A stretch of DNA of 64,000 bases from Gnetum montanum (GCA_015680685.1 MNCI01005926.1:1159-65158), one strand, 5' to 3'; counted from the first letter of the stretch, positions 24,951-35,764 are shown. A program made the numbers and translations. The notes: generated by a model from the letters alone, not told the origin.

Positions 24951-26063
24951 GCATAGCTCCTTAAGGTTTGTGGGAGGCACTAGGTTGACGATGGCCTTAA
25001 CTTTGTCAAGGTCCACCTGTATTCCAGCCTCCGATACTACAAACCCTAACATGCATCTAGTTTTTACCTCGAAGACACACTTCTTAGGATTGAGGCGTAA
25101 GTTGTGCATTTGGTAGCATTTGAGGACTACCCCTAAATCGTGTGGGTGATTAGCCACCTTCTTGGACTTGACTGCTATATCATCCACGTAGTCATTTAGT
25201 GTTTCTAGGATGTAATCATTGAAAATGTAATTCATGGGTCGTTGGTAGGTCACCCCAACATTCTTGAGCCTGAAAGGCATCATGGTATAGCAAAAGGTCC
25301 CCCATGGGGTCATCAAGGTTGTTGATAGTGGGTGCTCTAGGTTAATGTGAATTTGGTTGTATCCAGAGAAACCATCCATGAAAGATAGTAGAGCATGACT
25401 AGCCGTGGTGTCAATGAGTTGATCGATGCTTGGGAGTGGGAAGTTGTCTTTGATCATTACCTTGTTCAAGTCCTGGAAATCTATACAGATCCGTATTCCT
25501 CCCATTTTCTTTGAAACCACGATGATGTTGGATACCCACTCTGAATAGTCGACTGCGTGGATGAAACTTGCATGGTATAGCTTGGTGATTTCATCCCTCA
25601 CGGCTAGTGTGAATTGTAGCTTAACTTTTCAAGTCTTCTACTTGACTACCTTTATGTGTGGGTTTAGGATGATGTTGTGTTGAATCAGCCATGGATCTAG
25701 ACCTAGCATGTCACTGTACGACCATGTGAAGACATCGATGTTGTCTTGCAAAATTTTGGCTACATTTTCTTATGTCTACATGTCTAGGAGGGAGCTGAGT
25801 TTCAATGTTTTCACCTCCCCCTTTGATGTGGTGATAGGTATCTCAACGAGAGGATCCTTAGTTACATCCCTAGCCTTTAAGTCTAGGGCTTGGACTAGAT
25901 GCTTGGGCCAATCTGGGGATGCTTCTAAGGCTACTATAGTGTTAGTTGTGGTCAACCCCCAGTTGATCATGTCAGGGTTCAACTGTCTCACGAGCTTGCC
26001 TTGTGGCCCTGCTAATGTTAAAGGCATGGAAAGGTCATAATGGATTTCCATCTCTCGCTTGAC
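24950..26063 (-). pseudogene. Tat element reverse transcriptase
   Basis: From the proposed splice acceptor at 26064: VKREMEIHYDLSMPLTLAG, then WSYSDMLGLDPWLIQHN, ISKLYHASFI-type approach (RDEITKLYHASFIH), KMGGIRICIDFQDLNKVMIK, NFPLPSIDQLIDTTASHALL, FMDGFSGYNQIHI, TPWGTFCYTMMPFRLKNVG and the catalytic LNDYVDDIAVKSKK. YVDD is intact, as is the first catalytic Asp (FMDGFSG). From 25601 leftwards the frame is open for 449 codons, the longest in the window, running into RNase H. Two stops before 25601 break the upstream link. Confidence 0.9.
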
Positions 26064-26514
26064 CTGCCATCATAAGATGAAAGCCTGGTTAAGAGGCATC
26101 TATTTGGCAGAGGTTGCATGTAATGAAAGTTTTTAAAGCAGCAACGAGATGCAACTTGTGAAGCATGATGATGTAAAGGTTGCAAGTTTGCCAGTTTAAG
26201 GTCATGGTAAACCATTAAGGCATAAGAGTGAAGAACTGCTAAAGATGTAAGACTGCTGATGTAAAATGTGAAGCTGCAAAACTGTCGATATGTGAATGCC
26301 AAGCTACGACTACCAAATTGCGACATGCAAAATTTTATCATGAAAAATAATAGTATGCGAAATGAAAAAACTTTGAGTATGAGAAGTACAAAATTGTTAA
26401 TGTGCAAATAAAAATTGTAGACATGAAAACAAAAAATTGCTAGAAATTTTGATACTACCCATGTGGAAGAAGATGTGAAAACCACTGATGTAAGCATGTC
26501 ATGTTGTTAGTTTA

Positions 26515-26630
26515 ATGTCATTATGGACCATAAATGTAACATGTCAAAACTACTAGTTTAGGGTCTTCTCAGACCGGTAAGGGTGTAACTATGCTAGGAT
26601 TTCTAGTTTAAGGTCTTTTCGGACCCTCAA
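26515..26630. repeat. Hairpin repeat cluster, left border of the antisense gene
   Basis: Three units: GTTAGTTTAATGTCATTATG, CTAGTTTAGGGTCTTCTCAG and CTAGTTTAAGGTCTTTTCGG, each continued by a GACC or GGACC arm that could pair with its GGTC. Ends about 340 bases before the antisense ATG. Confidence 0.7.
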
Positions 26631-26808
26631 TCAAAAAAAAATATTATATATGTTTTTTTCTTTTGGGAAGGCAAGTAGCTAGCTTGAAGTGTGTCAAGGC
26701 TTTAATGCTAATAGTGCTATGATGTCGTGTCGAGCATGCTACGCTGTTTAGCATGCTCCACATTAATCGGAGAGAGAGAGGCAAGTTTCCCCATCTTGGC
26801 ATTATAAC

Positions 26809-26831
26809 CATAAATAGGGGTTAAACCCTAG
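26809..26831 (+). promoter_or_regulatory. TATA-like box and telo-box upstream of the antisense gene
   Basis: CATAAATAG at 26809-26817 is a TATA-like box. AAACCCTA at 26823-26830 is the plant telo-box, typical near starts of housekeeping and translation genes. A GAGAGAGAG run lies at 26771-26780. The ATG at 26967 (GACAATGGC) is about 150 bases downstream. Confidence 0.55.
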
Positions 26832-27617
26832 AAATTTTGCCATTTTTGTCGTCAGAGAACAAAGACAACATTGCAGCATAAGGTGATTTCTGAGCATGAA
26901 GAAATTGTGTTAATCAACTAGTAAGGCAAGTTTTATAGCGAAAGGTGTAAATCTGTGAGCAGGACAATGGCTCCTAAGACTCATTTGGTGCTTGCAAGGG
27001 TTGAGGAGGTGAAGAAGGCCCTAAAGCACGTGCCACAAGCATGCATTGTGACACAAAAGAACACACCATTGACCCAGTAAGTTATCATGTCTTGTTCGCA
27101 TATTTGTTTTGCGCTTTCTATTGTTCTCTTCTCTTGTTTTGCATCCTATTTGTTTTGTGTTCATTCTTGGCTATCTATGCTTTTTCTATGGTTGTGTCAT
27201 TTTATTCTTTGCATCATCTCTATCTTTGTCTTGGTCATGGAAAATGCATAAACGTTACGTCATGGTTGCATGCAAGGCTGCTAAAACCGCCATCGCCATG
27301 GTTGTCATAACTGTGGGGGCTGGGGGCAGTTTAAGTTGCTTGACCCTAGCATGCCATAACACAAAACCCCTAGGAGGGCTAGGCTATGTATGATGTGGCA
27401 ATGTGACACATATTTTATTAGAGCATTTTGTCAATTATTTTATTGCTATGCTAGGCTTATTTGCATGTTCTTGCTATGTTAGGCTTTCACGCCCTTGCTA
27501 CACTATGTTTGGGTAGAGGGTCATGCTATGCTATGTACATGGACTGTGAGACTTTGCTATGTTGCATGTGTATTATTTTTAAGTATGACGCTAACATTCA
27601 TTCATTGCATCATGCAG

Positions 27618-28251
27618 GGTGGGGCCATGGTCTAGGCTGATTGTTCTGGACATTAGAGGGGTCCTGTGCCATGTGAGCAGGCCTATGGCCAATGCCCCTC
27701 CTCTCTAGATACGTATGGGAGAGCAAGGGGTTTGGTTCAGGAGCAGGGCATGGGACTTCTTACAATTTCTTCTTGACCACTTTAGTGTGATCATTTGGTC
27801 CTCCCTAGAGGAGGTGGAGGTATCTGGCATAATAGAGGCCATGCTGCCTGGGTCAAGTCGTGGCATTCTGTGATTTTTTTACTGATGGGGCAATCATGAG
27901 TGGGCAGGGAGAGGGATCCAGCCAACGCTCAATAGGTTTAAGGCATTTGGCCTAGATCTGGGACATGCCTAAATACAACTACTACCACAAGTACAATACA
28001 TTGTTCCTTGCACATTACATGGCAACATGCTTTTAGAAACCATAGGGGATTGTCTATTATGCCGGCGGGTGAGTCTTGCAACCTTGTCCCACTGTTTTAT
28101 GTAATGCTGGCAATATTGGCTAAATGTTAAGAGTATGTGTTTGTCACCAGGTTTTTTATCGATGATGACGAGGTTCATGATCGATTGGGTCTACTAGCTA
28201 CAGCGCAGTTAGCCCTACAAGAGTTCTCTTCTTCCAAGAACTTACTGGCAG
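27618..28251 (+). pseudogene. FCP1/NIF-type HAD phosphatase-like domain (exons 2-3 of the antisense gene)
   Basis: Frame from exon 1: SRLIVLDIRGVLCHV (motif I; usual LDLDxTL or LDLNGVL), GVWFRSRAWDFLQFLLDHFS, VIIWSSLEEVEVSGIIEAML (usual RP..xEFL....F.VxIWTS). After a one-base shift near 27855: LRHLAxIWDMPKYNYYHKYN, then TLFLAHYMATCF where the family has TLLVDDSPYKCF. Exon 3 adds FIDDDEVHDRLGLLATAQL, like the C-terminal helix. The second Asp of motif I (Arg here) and the DDS of motif III are missing, so it could not have been a working phosphatase as read. Family call is by eye only. Confidence 0.6.
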
Positions 28252-28270
28252 GTGTGATCTGTCAATGCAT

Positions 28271-28294
28271 GGGGGGGGGGGGGGGGGGGGGGGG
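28271..28294 (+). repeat. Homopolymer of 24 G
   Basis: An uninterrupted G run, far out of line with this AT-rich window. Lies in exon 3 of the antisense gene if no further intron exists, giving a Gly run and making the frame depend on its length. It may be a real microsatellite or a sequencing/assembly error. Confidence 0.95.
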
Positions 28295-29639
28295 ATACCA
28301 TACCTACCAACACATGTTTTTTATTCTCTACAACCAATATAAGGAGAAGGGTTGGCTTGACGGGGAGTGGGAAGAACCCTTCAAACCGATCATGGTTGAA
28401 AAGGCTATGATGGTTGAACTCTCGTTGTTCCCTTTACCATATATACCCAGTGGGTCAAACAGTAAGTGTCGCATGCTCAAGTGTTTTTGCAATCCATGTA
28501 TTTTATGGTATCATTATGCTAAGCATGTTTCTTGGAAACTATTGTAGGGATGAAGAATCCCTAGGAGGTGATGGTGGTAACCACCAAGATGTAGGGGGCA
28601 AGCATCTACTTCAAATATGGTGAAGTAGTAGTGAGCCAGTGTTGGTTGGACAAAAGGGCCCCCAAACTCCTTGGTCAAGAATGTCCAAAAGGTAGGGCTT
28701 ATGGATCTGTTCATGGACCCGAATCTGAACGTTCCAGCTGCCGAGATACTTTCCCTAGTCAACTCCTTTTCTGAGAGGATAGGCCATTTTCATGCACGCG
28801 TTCGAGGCGTGAGGGTGGTCATTGAAATTAATGACTAGCTATTTATGGACCTATTTGGTGTTCGTGCCGATGGCGTCCCCATAGGGTTGAGGCACAAGCA
28901 GGAGTTGATCCTCATGAAGAAGGATATTGAGGAGTGGTTGCAGCTCATTAAGGAGTGAAAAGGGTTCCCCATGGATAAGCTTGAGAGCGGACCCGCCATG
29001 GAGATCTACTTGGTCTTCTGTGCTCACACATTTCCCCAACTTCTCACCCAAGAGAAGGTTCTAGGGCTCGAGCAGGCTTGGATAATGTGGGAGGTTATGG
29101 AAGAAGGGGCATTTTATAACTGGGCCAGCTTCCTATGTAAGGGCTTGCAGGCTGAGATTTTAGAACTTTGTGAAAAAATGGAGTCCTGCTCCAACATATA
29201 CTATGCCTTCTACATAGGGTGCCTGAAGTGCTTTGCAGAGTTTTTGGTGGTGCAAGAGGATGGGGCCTGGGCAATGTGAGATCGCAACCACATTTCCAAG
29301 TCATGGATTTGGTAGATCCTCCAAACCACGTGAGCCCAAGATCCCCTAGAAATGGTCAGGGAGTCATTATCTGTAATGACTAAAAATCTGGTGGCTCGCA
29401 ACATTCATGGCCAAGACAGTGTAGGAGAGACACCCCCTACTATAGCCAGTAGTGTGATGTGGGGGGAATGTCTCATAGATGAGACTATTCCCAAGGAGTT
29501 GCGAAGGAAGAGACCTCCCCCAGCTAGGGAAACCCTTCGCGTGGAGGAAGAGAAGGGACAAAGACTGCAACTTAAGCTGTAGAGGATGCAGCCCCCCATT
29601 GGTAAACATTTTTGTGTAATGCTTTCTTTGCTACTATTT

Positions 29640-29679
29640 GCCATGTTATGCTACACTAGGTAGTGTAGCATAGCATGGC
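29640..29679. repeat. Near-perfect inverted repeat in intron 4 of the antisense gene
   Basis: Arms of 19 bases (29640-29658 and 29661-29679) with one mismatch and a GG loop. Built from TAGTGTAGCATA words like those in the LTR. It lies wholly inside the predicted intron 29602-29735. Confidence 0.8.
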
Positions 29680-31584
29680 ATTTTCTTTGAGCTAATTTAT
29701 TTTGAACTAATGTAAACATGCTTCTTTGCTAGTAGAGGAAGAATAAGAAGGTGATGAAGTGTCTACCTCTCAAACGAGAGCGACGAATAAAGATGTAGAG
29801 ATCCTAATCTCAGAGGAAAGGGCCCCGGTTAAAAATAAGGGAGCTCTTACTTCTAGGGTAGGGGCTCTTGTCATTAGGGAGCCTTCTATCAATGAAGAGT
29901 TACCTTCCTTAAATAAAAAAGATGCTGGTATCCTAAAGGGAAAGGCACCAGCGCATGAGGAAGGGGCTTGTATGGACTTGGCAGGACCCTCCACCAAGGC
30001 TACCATCATTGTCTTACATCAGCAAGAAGAAAGACTACAACTGGACGCTGGTGAGTTTGGTGATATACCTACCTCATTATAATCCATTATGGCCATTGCT
30101 AATATGCTTAGCCATGTAATAGGTGCTACTACTGATGTCATAGGACCTCCTTCAATTCGTGTGGAGTCACAGGCTGAGATCCCTGACAAGTTTACGTTTG
30201 TGTAGAACTTGTCAATGACATGATCAAGTGCCTTTAGTAGGTGGACCCTAACACGGGTAAGTAGTAGTATTAAATGCTTCTATGTGCTTATGCTAAATAC
30301 TTTTGAGTTCATTGATTTTTACTATGCTAACATGATTGCTACGCTCTTCGTATCCACGTAGCCTTTCAGCTCAAATGGGACCCGACACGACCCATGCAAA
30401 TTGATGACATGCCTACATTCTCACCTGACGTTACCCAAGTGCCTCATCACATGTTCAATGAGGCTCACTATTGCATCTTGCACTTGGCATGCTCTCTATA
30501 GGAGTATAAGCACATCAACCAGGAACTGTGGAAGCGGGTCCAAAGGGATGAGTAAAGAGAGGTTGAATTTGTGGTTGATGTGGAGGATCTCAGGTCGAGG
30601 AATGAGTTCCTCATAAACCATAACCATAATGCTAAGGATTGGCACAAGGATATGGATGATTATACCAAATTTTGGACTTTTATTCATCAGAACGTTGAAT
30701 CCACTCGCAAGATAGTCGAATAGAAAATGTAGATGGAGTTGCTAACCCAGAAGTGTCAAGACATGAAAGATATCAGTGCCAAGGTTTTCAAATTGGGGTG
30801 AACTTAGAGAAACCACAAACATGTGTACAAGCTAGAGAATGACACCCATTGAAAGTTGTACAAAGACACTACTGTGAAGGAATTCACATACGAAGCATTT
30901 GTGAATACCATCGATGCTTCTAAGGCCTATGCTAAGTTCAAAGAGCAAGTGAAGGTTACGGAATCTCCTGACTTGTAAGTGGACCTTCCTACAGGAGAGA
31001 CCGCAACCACCTCCCTTTCCCCAGGACCTCTGAGATGGATGACAGTGGAAAGGGAGATGGCCACCACTGCGAATGCTGAACCTAAAAATAGGCGTTAGAT
31101 GGACATCACGATAGAGGAGATTTGGCATCACCTCATGCTCAGTCTGGACCGGATACCCTTTGAGACCGATGTGGACACCTCTCAAGTTAGTCATTTTACT
31201 GTGTAGGTGCTCATACTATGTTACAGTTTATGTTTATTGCCTTAATTAACTACTTCATTCCTATGATGCAAACTCCAGGTGAGGGTGCAAGGCTCATAGA
31301 GAGAGGGAATGAAGAACCGATAGAAGGCAACACAGGGGAGGATGATGCACAAGAAGATGAAGTGGAGGTGAATAGTGAGGATGGTGCAAACAGAGAAGAC
31401 CCATGATAGCATGGGATTTTCTTTTTGAAGTTTTTGCAGTTTTGAAATTTTCCAAACATTGAAATTCTGAAATTTTTTTGCAAACATTGCCAACAGGTGA
31501 AAGTTTTAAATAAAATGGAACACTTCAAAAAAGAAACTTATTTTTTGTTAACTTGCATATCATGTAAATTTTTCATGCTCTCAT

Positions 31585-31870
31585 ATGTTAGTTTTAGGCC
31601 ATTTCGGGCCATTACTAGTTTTAGGTCGTTTTGGACCATTGCGTAAAATGCCAGAAGGATTATGTATTAGCCAAGAAAAAAGTGACAATGTTAGTTTTAG
31701 GCCATTTTGGACCATTTCCAAAAGAGATAGTATGTAAATAAAGCAAAAAGCGATGATGCTAGTTTTAGGCCATTTCAGGCCATAGAATAACATGCTAGAA
31801 GGGCAGCATGTTAACAAAGTAGAAAGCAATGATGCTAGTTTAAGGCCATTTTAGGCCATAGGGTAGCATG
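31585..31870. repeat. Hairpin repeat cluster, right border of the antisense gene
   Basis: Five diverged units of CTAGTTTTAGGCCATTTTGGACC type. Each holds a short inverted repeat (GGCC..GGCC or GGTC..GACC) that could fold as a hairpin. Unit starts near 31588, 31614, 31689, 31758 and 31832. Same family as 26515-26630 and 22370-22575. Confidence 0.7.
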
Positions 31871-31963
31871 CCAAAAGGATGGGATGTTAACAAAGTAGAA
31901 AGAAATGATGTAGAAGGGATGGCAACTAGGAAGGAAGTAATAAGGTTGCTACGCTATGCGTAA

Positions 31964-32570
31964 CTACCTCTTGACCCATCGTGGGTTGATCAAAACGTGA
32001 AGCCGAGGTATCTTGACAGGGCCCTCATTCACATCATCATCCTTTGCTTGGAAGGGCAACTCAACCCATGCATTTTTGATTTGGGATTTGGCTCGTTGGG
32101 CTGATCCTTCCGTTGGATGGTTAATGCATGCGTGAGTAGGCGTTTCATTTGTAGAGGTTGTGACCTCTGAACCCCGCTCCATGTCTACGTTACTAATTGC
32201 TTGCGTTACTACCTTGTCACCATGGATCACCACCTCCCTTCCTACGTATGGTAAGTGGATTTCTTTTTGTATAGGCGAGGAGACTTCCCTCAGCTGTATC
32301 AACCACAATCTTCCCAAGATCAAATTAAACCCAAGCATTTCCTCAACCATAATGAACGTTGCATCTGTGGGGAACTGGTCCCTTGCTACGAAGTTTATGT
32401 GAACTATGCCCGTCACCAGTACATGTGCCTCATTGAAGGACCTCAGACATGACGTCACTATGGGTTTGATCTGGTCGACCAATCCCAACTTGTCCACAAT
32501 AGGGAATGGAATGACGTTTGTAGCAGCCCCATCATCAACGTGTACCCTTCAGATCCAATGTTGGCCAACC
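31964..32570 (-). pseudogene. Tat element aspartic protease
   Basis: Minus strand: RVHVDDGAATNVIPFPIVDK at about 32490-32550 is the active site (D-x-G-A, usually VDxGSSxNIL), then FIMVEEMLGFNLILGRLWL, the usual YNLILGRPWL. Ends NPRWVKR then TAG at 31964. The last codons GTC AAG AG.. lie exactly where a proposed sense intron would start (31975). One stop precedes the active site. Flanked to the left by hairpin repeats and the antisense gene. Confidence 0.8.
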
Positions 32571-33399
32571 CAAATTGTGATGAAGAGAGGCATCGTAGTC
32601 ACCTGACCCCCTTTGGGGTCTTCCCTAATGGTGTTATCAATGAAAGTCAATTGAGGTGTCGAGGACTCCATGGGTATAGAGGGAAGCATGACCGAATGGA
32701 TCGCTCCCTCTTCCACTGGCATGTTCTTGTCGACTGGAACTGCCATTAACATGAAAATTAGAGCCTCGTGGTGGGGTACACATGTCATGATTAGGTTGTA
32801 CAAGCTCAATGTAGTGTTTTTCTGCTTTAGAGCTTGCTTGACCTGAGTGAGGGCATCTAGAAGGTATTGGCCACCCCCTTGTTCGACACTTTCCTCCTCT
32901 TCGATTCATCCTAGAAGACAAATATCCCAAGGAGAGGTGACTTCGGATCTGGGTCCAGATCCTTGTCAAAAAGGTGATGTAGGCTACATAGTCATGTCAA
33001 CCTTCGTCTTTGAGGATGAAGGTGTAGATGCAAGGGGTGAAGATGTAGGTTTGGGAATACCTTTGATGGTATTTCCCTCTAACATCTCGTCCACCCGGTG
33101 GACTTCTCGCCTTGCGGGATGAGGAAGTTGTCGAACTTTGTTTCGCGAGATAGGGGCTATCGAGGGCATCAACCCCCTAATGACAAATTTGGCTAGAGGT
33201 GTTAACTATCGGGCCTGCATGGCCCTGCTAACAGGTGGCTCAAAGGTGGGTGCCTGTGGTGGGACTTTCAAGACAAAAGGTTTCTGTAGACTTGGGCCAA
33301 CCATTGGTGGTGCTGGTGCACTACGCTGGGGCACATAGATCGCGAATGGCTGGCAGGATGGCCTAGGATCATTTTCAATGTTGATAGCATTGACTATGT

Positions 33400-35764
33400 A
33401 ATTAGCATTGTTGGCGTTGAGGGGGTCCGTGTAGACATACATAGATTGGTTTTCAGGGTGCACCAGGTTGCTTTAGTCTAATACCAGTTTCCCCAAGTCG
33501 ATTTATCTTAAGATGTAGTCCTTCAACGATAGACAATAATCTGTGTTGTGACCACACTGTTGTTGGTAATCACAAAACCTGTCTAGTCTGAAATCCTTAG
33601 GAACTGGAGGCTCATTGGGTAGGGGCAAGGAGGGATTCCTAAGGAGCTCGTACTAGCATTGATGTCTCGCATTTGCTTCTTCCGACATCTACTTATGTTG
33701 GATGTATCCCACTGCCAAAAATTTCTTCAGAAGCTCTAAAGGCTTTAGAGGCAGTGAGGTGTACTTTGAGTGGTCTTTGTGCTCAAAGTTGGGTTTGGAT
33801 TGTGTAGATATCTTGGGTGCATGTGCAACAGGTTGCAGCATGTGGCTCGGTATGGGAGTAGGGTTAGCCACTTGTGTGGCCAATTTCTTGTTGTTCTTGA
33901 TAATGTTGTTGCTAGGTTTGGGCTTGGCCTCAGTAGCCACAGTGGCCACTGTGGTTATTAGGGCTTTTCCTTTTTCCTTATTTGAAAAGGTGCTCTTGTA
34001 AGTGATGTAGGTTAGGTCTTTGCTTGCCTCATCCGTGTCCTATATACTCTTAGTTTGAGTGAAAGCCTGACTAAGAGAGCGAGAAGCGAGGTAGTATAGT
34101 TTGGAATTGATGAAGTCATTCACTACATCCTTAAAGATGGCCAGCAAGTGGGCTTGCGTGATGGGCTTGTAGATTTCATTAAGGGTTGCACTCCAACATT
34201 GAATGAATTTTTGGACTAGTTCTAGTGGGTCTTGATTCACGCTCATTAGTTGATCCAATGTGGTTTCTGGCTTCAAGTTGTACTTGAAGCGTGTCATGAA
34301 CTGGGTCAGTAGCTCTTCCAAAGTTGAAATGGATGAGTGTGGCAACGTGCGGTACCAATCTAGGGATTTCCTAGCTAGGGACATGGTGAAGACATGAATG
34401 ATTGTGTGTAGCCATTGTTGCAATAGAAAAGACTTAGACTTGAAGGTAACATGATGCACATTGGGATCTCCCTCCCCATCGTACTTCATGAAGTTGGGCA
34501 GAGACATCCCTAGGGGTAACATCAAAATGAGGATTGCAGGGCTAACGGGGTCATCTTGGTAAAAGTCAATGACTTGTACCGTGTCGGATCCAATAGCTTT
34601 GAGGCATTTTATTTCCTCAATGAGGGTCTAGATGAGCTAGAATGCTTGATCCAGACCCAGTGATGTTGTAGATGGTTGGAGAGTTGTGGGGGTAGCTCCC
34701 ACTTGCGGTATGGTTGGGGTGATGGCCTGACCCATTGGTGGTACCATTGGGATGACCCCCGCGAATGGTGCTGCTTGTGTTGTCCACCACCAAATAGGTG
34801 GTGTTGTTAAGGTGACGACCATAGGTTGGGCTACTAGGTAGACTACTTGTGTCACTGGTAGCATGGACCATAGCCCTATGTTAGGTTGTATCATCTGCAA
34901 GGTTTGGTGGGCTTGCGAACAGACATAGTGAGACATTTGTGATGCTTGGGGAATGGGTAGAGAAGAAAATGGGGCCCACCATGTGGATGGGCTAGGACCC
35001 ACCACCATGGGCAGAATTGACGTGAATGTAGGAATAGACGCAGAAGTCCCACATGTTTGCAAAGTAGGTATAATTTTCATATGTGGCAAGGTAGCCACAA
35101 TTGGCATATGTTGCACTACAGGAATGGACTATTGAACAACCTACAAAGGGATGGTAGCTACAAATGAAACAGGTGAAATGGGCGAGAGCGTGCATTGAAA
35201 CATCACAGCATTGGCATGGCTACCCATAGTAGCTGTAATTGTGGATTGTGAAAGTGTAGGTGTAATTACAAAGGGAGCATTAAGGGACAATGACCTAGCC
35301 TAGAAGGACTAGGTAGGAGGGACAGGAGTAGGGCTGGTTGGACCTCCCTTGTTCGATTGGGAATTGAGCTCCTGCTGCCCATCCTGAAAAGTGTCATCTT
35401 GGTTGGATGCTGTGTCCTGTTGCTTACTAAGCTTAGCCAATTGGATCAATTGGTCTAGAATCCTTTGGTATGCTTATGTTAAAGATAATGAAATGTCAGG
35501 AATAGGGACAAACTCCTTGCTATTGCAGTAAGTGAACTCGAAGCTGTGTTTTTCTTCGAGTTCATGTAAATCCAAGGGCAAATTTTCCTGCACCTTTGCA
35601 TAGAGGAAATTGTAATGCTGATGTTGCTAGGCTAATCATTCAGGTCCTTGGTTTTGGATTCTGAGAGATCAATGTATTTCTAGTATTGGATTCAATGGTT
35701 GTTCGGCACCAATAGAAGGAACTTCTACATTGAAGGCGTTAGCAATTGTACTTGAAAAAGCCAT
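33400..35764 (-). pseudogene. Tat element gag
   Basis: Starts at ATG 35764 (MAFSSTIANAF). A long low-complexity part rich in Pro, Thr, Gln and Met follows (34600-35300). The capsid core at 34040-34525 reads LPNFMKYDGEGDPNVHHVTF, ARKSLDWYRTLPHSSISTLE, LLTQFMTRFKYN and PLELVQKFIQCWSATL, the usual YxGxxDPxxH...F, WY..L and TxFxxRF pattern of Tat Gag. A zinc-knuckle-like FCDYQQQCGHNTDYC follows at about 33540-33590. Gag builds the particle and binds RNA. There are several stops between segments, so it is not functional as read. Confidence 0.85.

Larger units (their letters stand above)
26967..31406 (+). pseudogene. Antisense intron-bearing gene inside the Tat element (FCP1/HAD-like N-terminus)
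   Basis: Gene model on the strand opposite to the host element. Exons: 26967-27076, 27618-28068, 28151-28461, 28548-29601, 29736-30256, 30362-about 31185, 31279-31406. Introns start GTAAGT, GTGAGT, GTAAGT, GTAAAC, GTAAGT and perhaps GTTAGT, and end in AG. At the first five junctions the phase carries over. Exon 1 is MAPKTHLVLARVEEVKKALK. Exons 2-3 resemble the FCP1/NIF HAD phosphatase fold (next entry). Exon 4 encodes a long hydrophobic/helical region (SLVNSFSERIG, VVIEIND, LFMDLFGVRADGVPI, EIYLVFCAHTFPQLL, VLGLEQAWIMWEVMEEGAFY) that I do not recognise. Exons 5-7 are polar and acidic, ending EDDAQEDEVEVNSEDG. In-frame stops and at least three shifts kill it. Grande is known to carry an antisense gene, so a Tat accessory gene is plausible; capture of a host gene is the alternative. 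Confidence 0.7.

Noticed and set aside
24883-25116. Plus-strand 77-codon frame inside RT
   Set aside because: Shadow of the long minus-strand RT/RNase H frame.
26018-26497. 159-codon minus-strand frame rich in Phe, Leu and Ser upstream of RT
   Set aside because: It lies in the proposed sense intron, overlaps hairpin repeats, has no family pattern, and its composition is that of random AT-rich DNA.
28137-28547. 136-codon plus-strand frame with a glycine run taken as a stand-alone small protein
   Set aside because: It is exon 3 of the antisense gene with intron sequence on both sides; the Gly run comes from the G24 tract.
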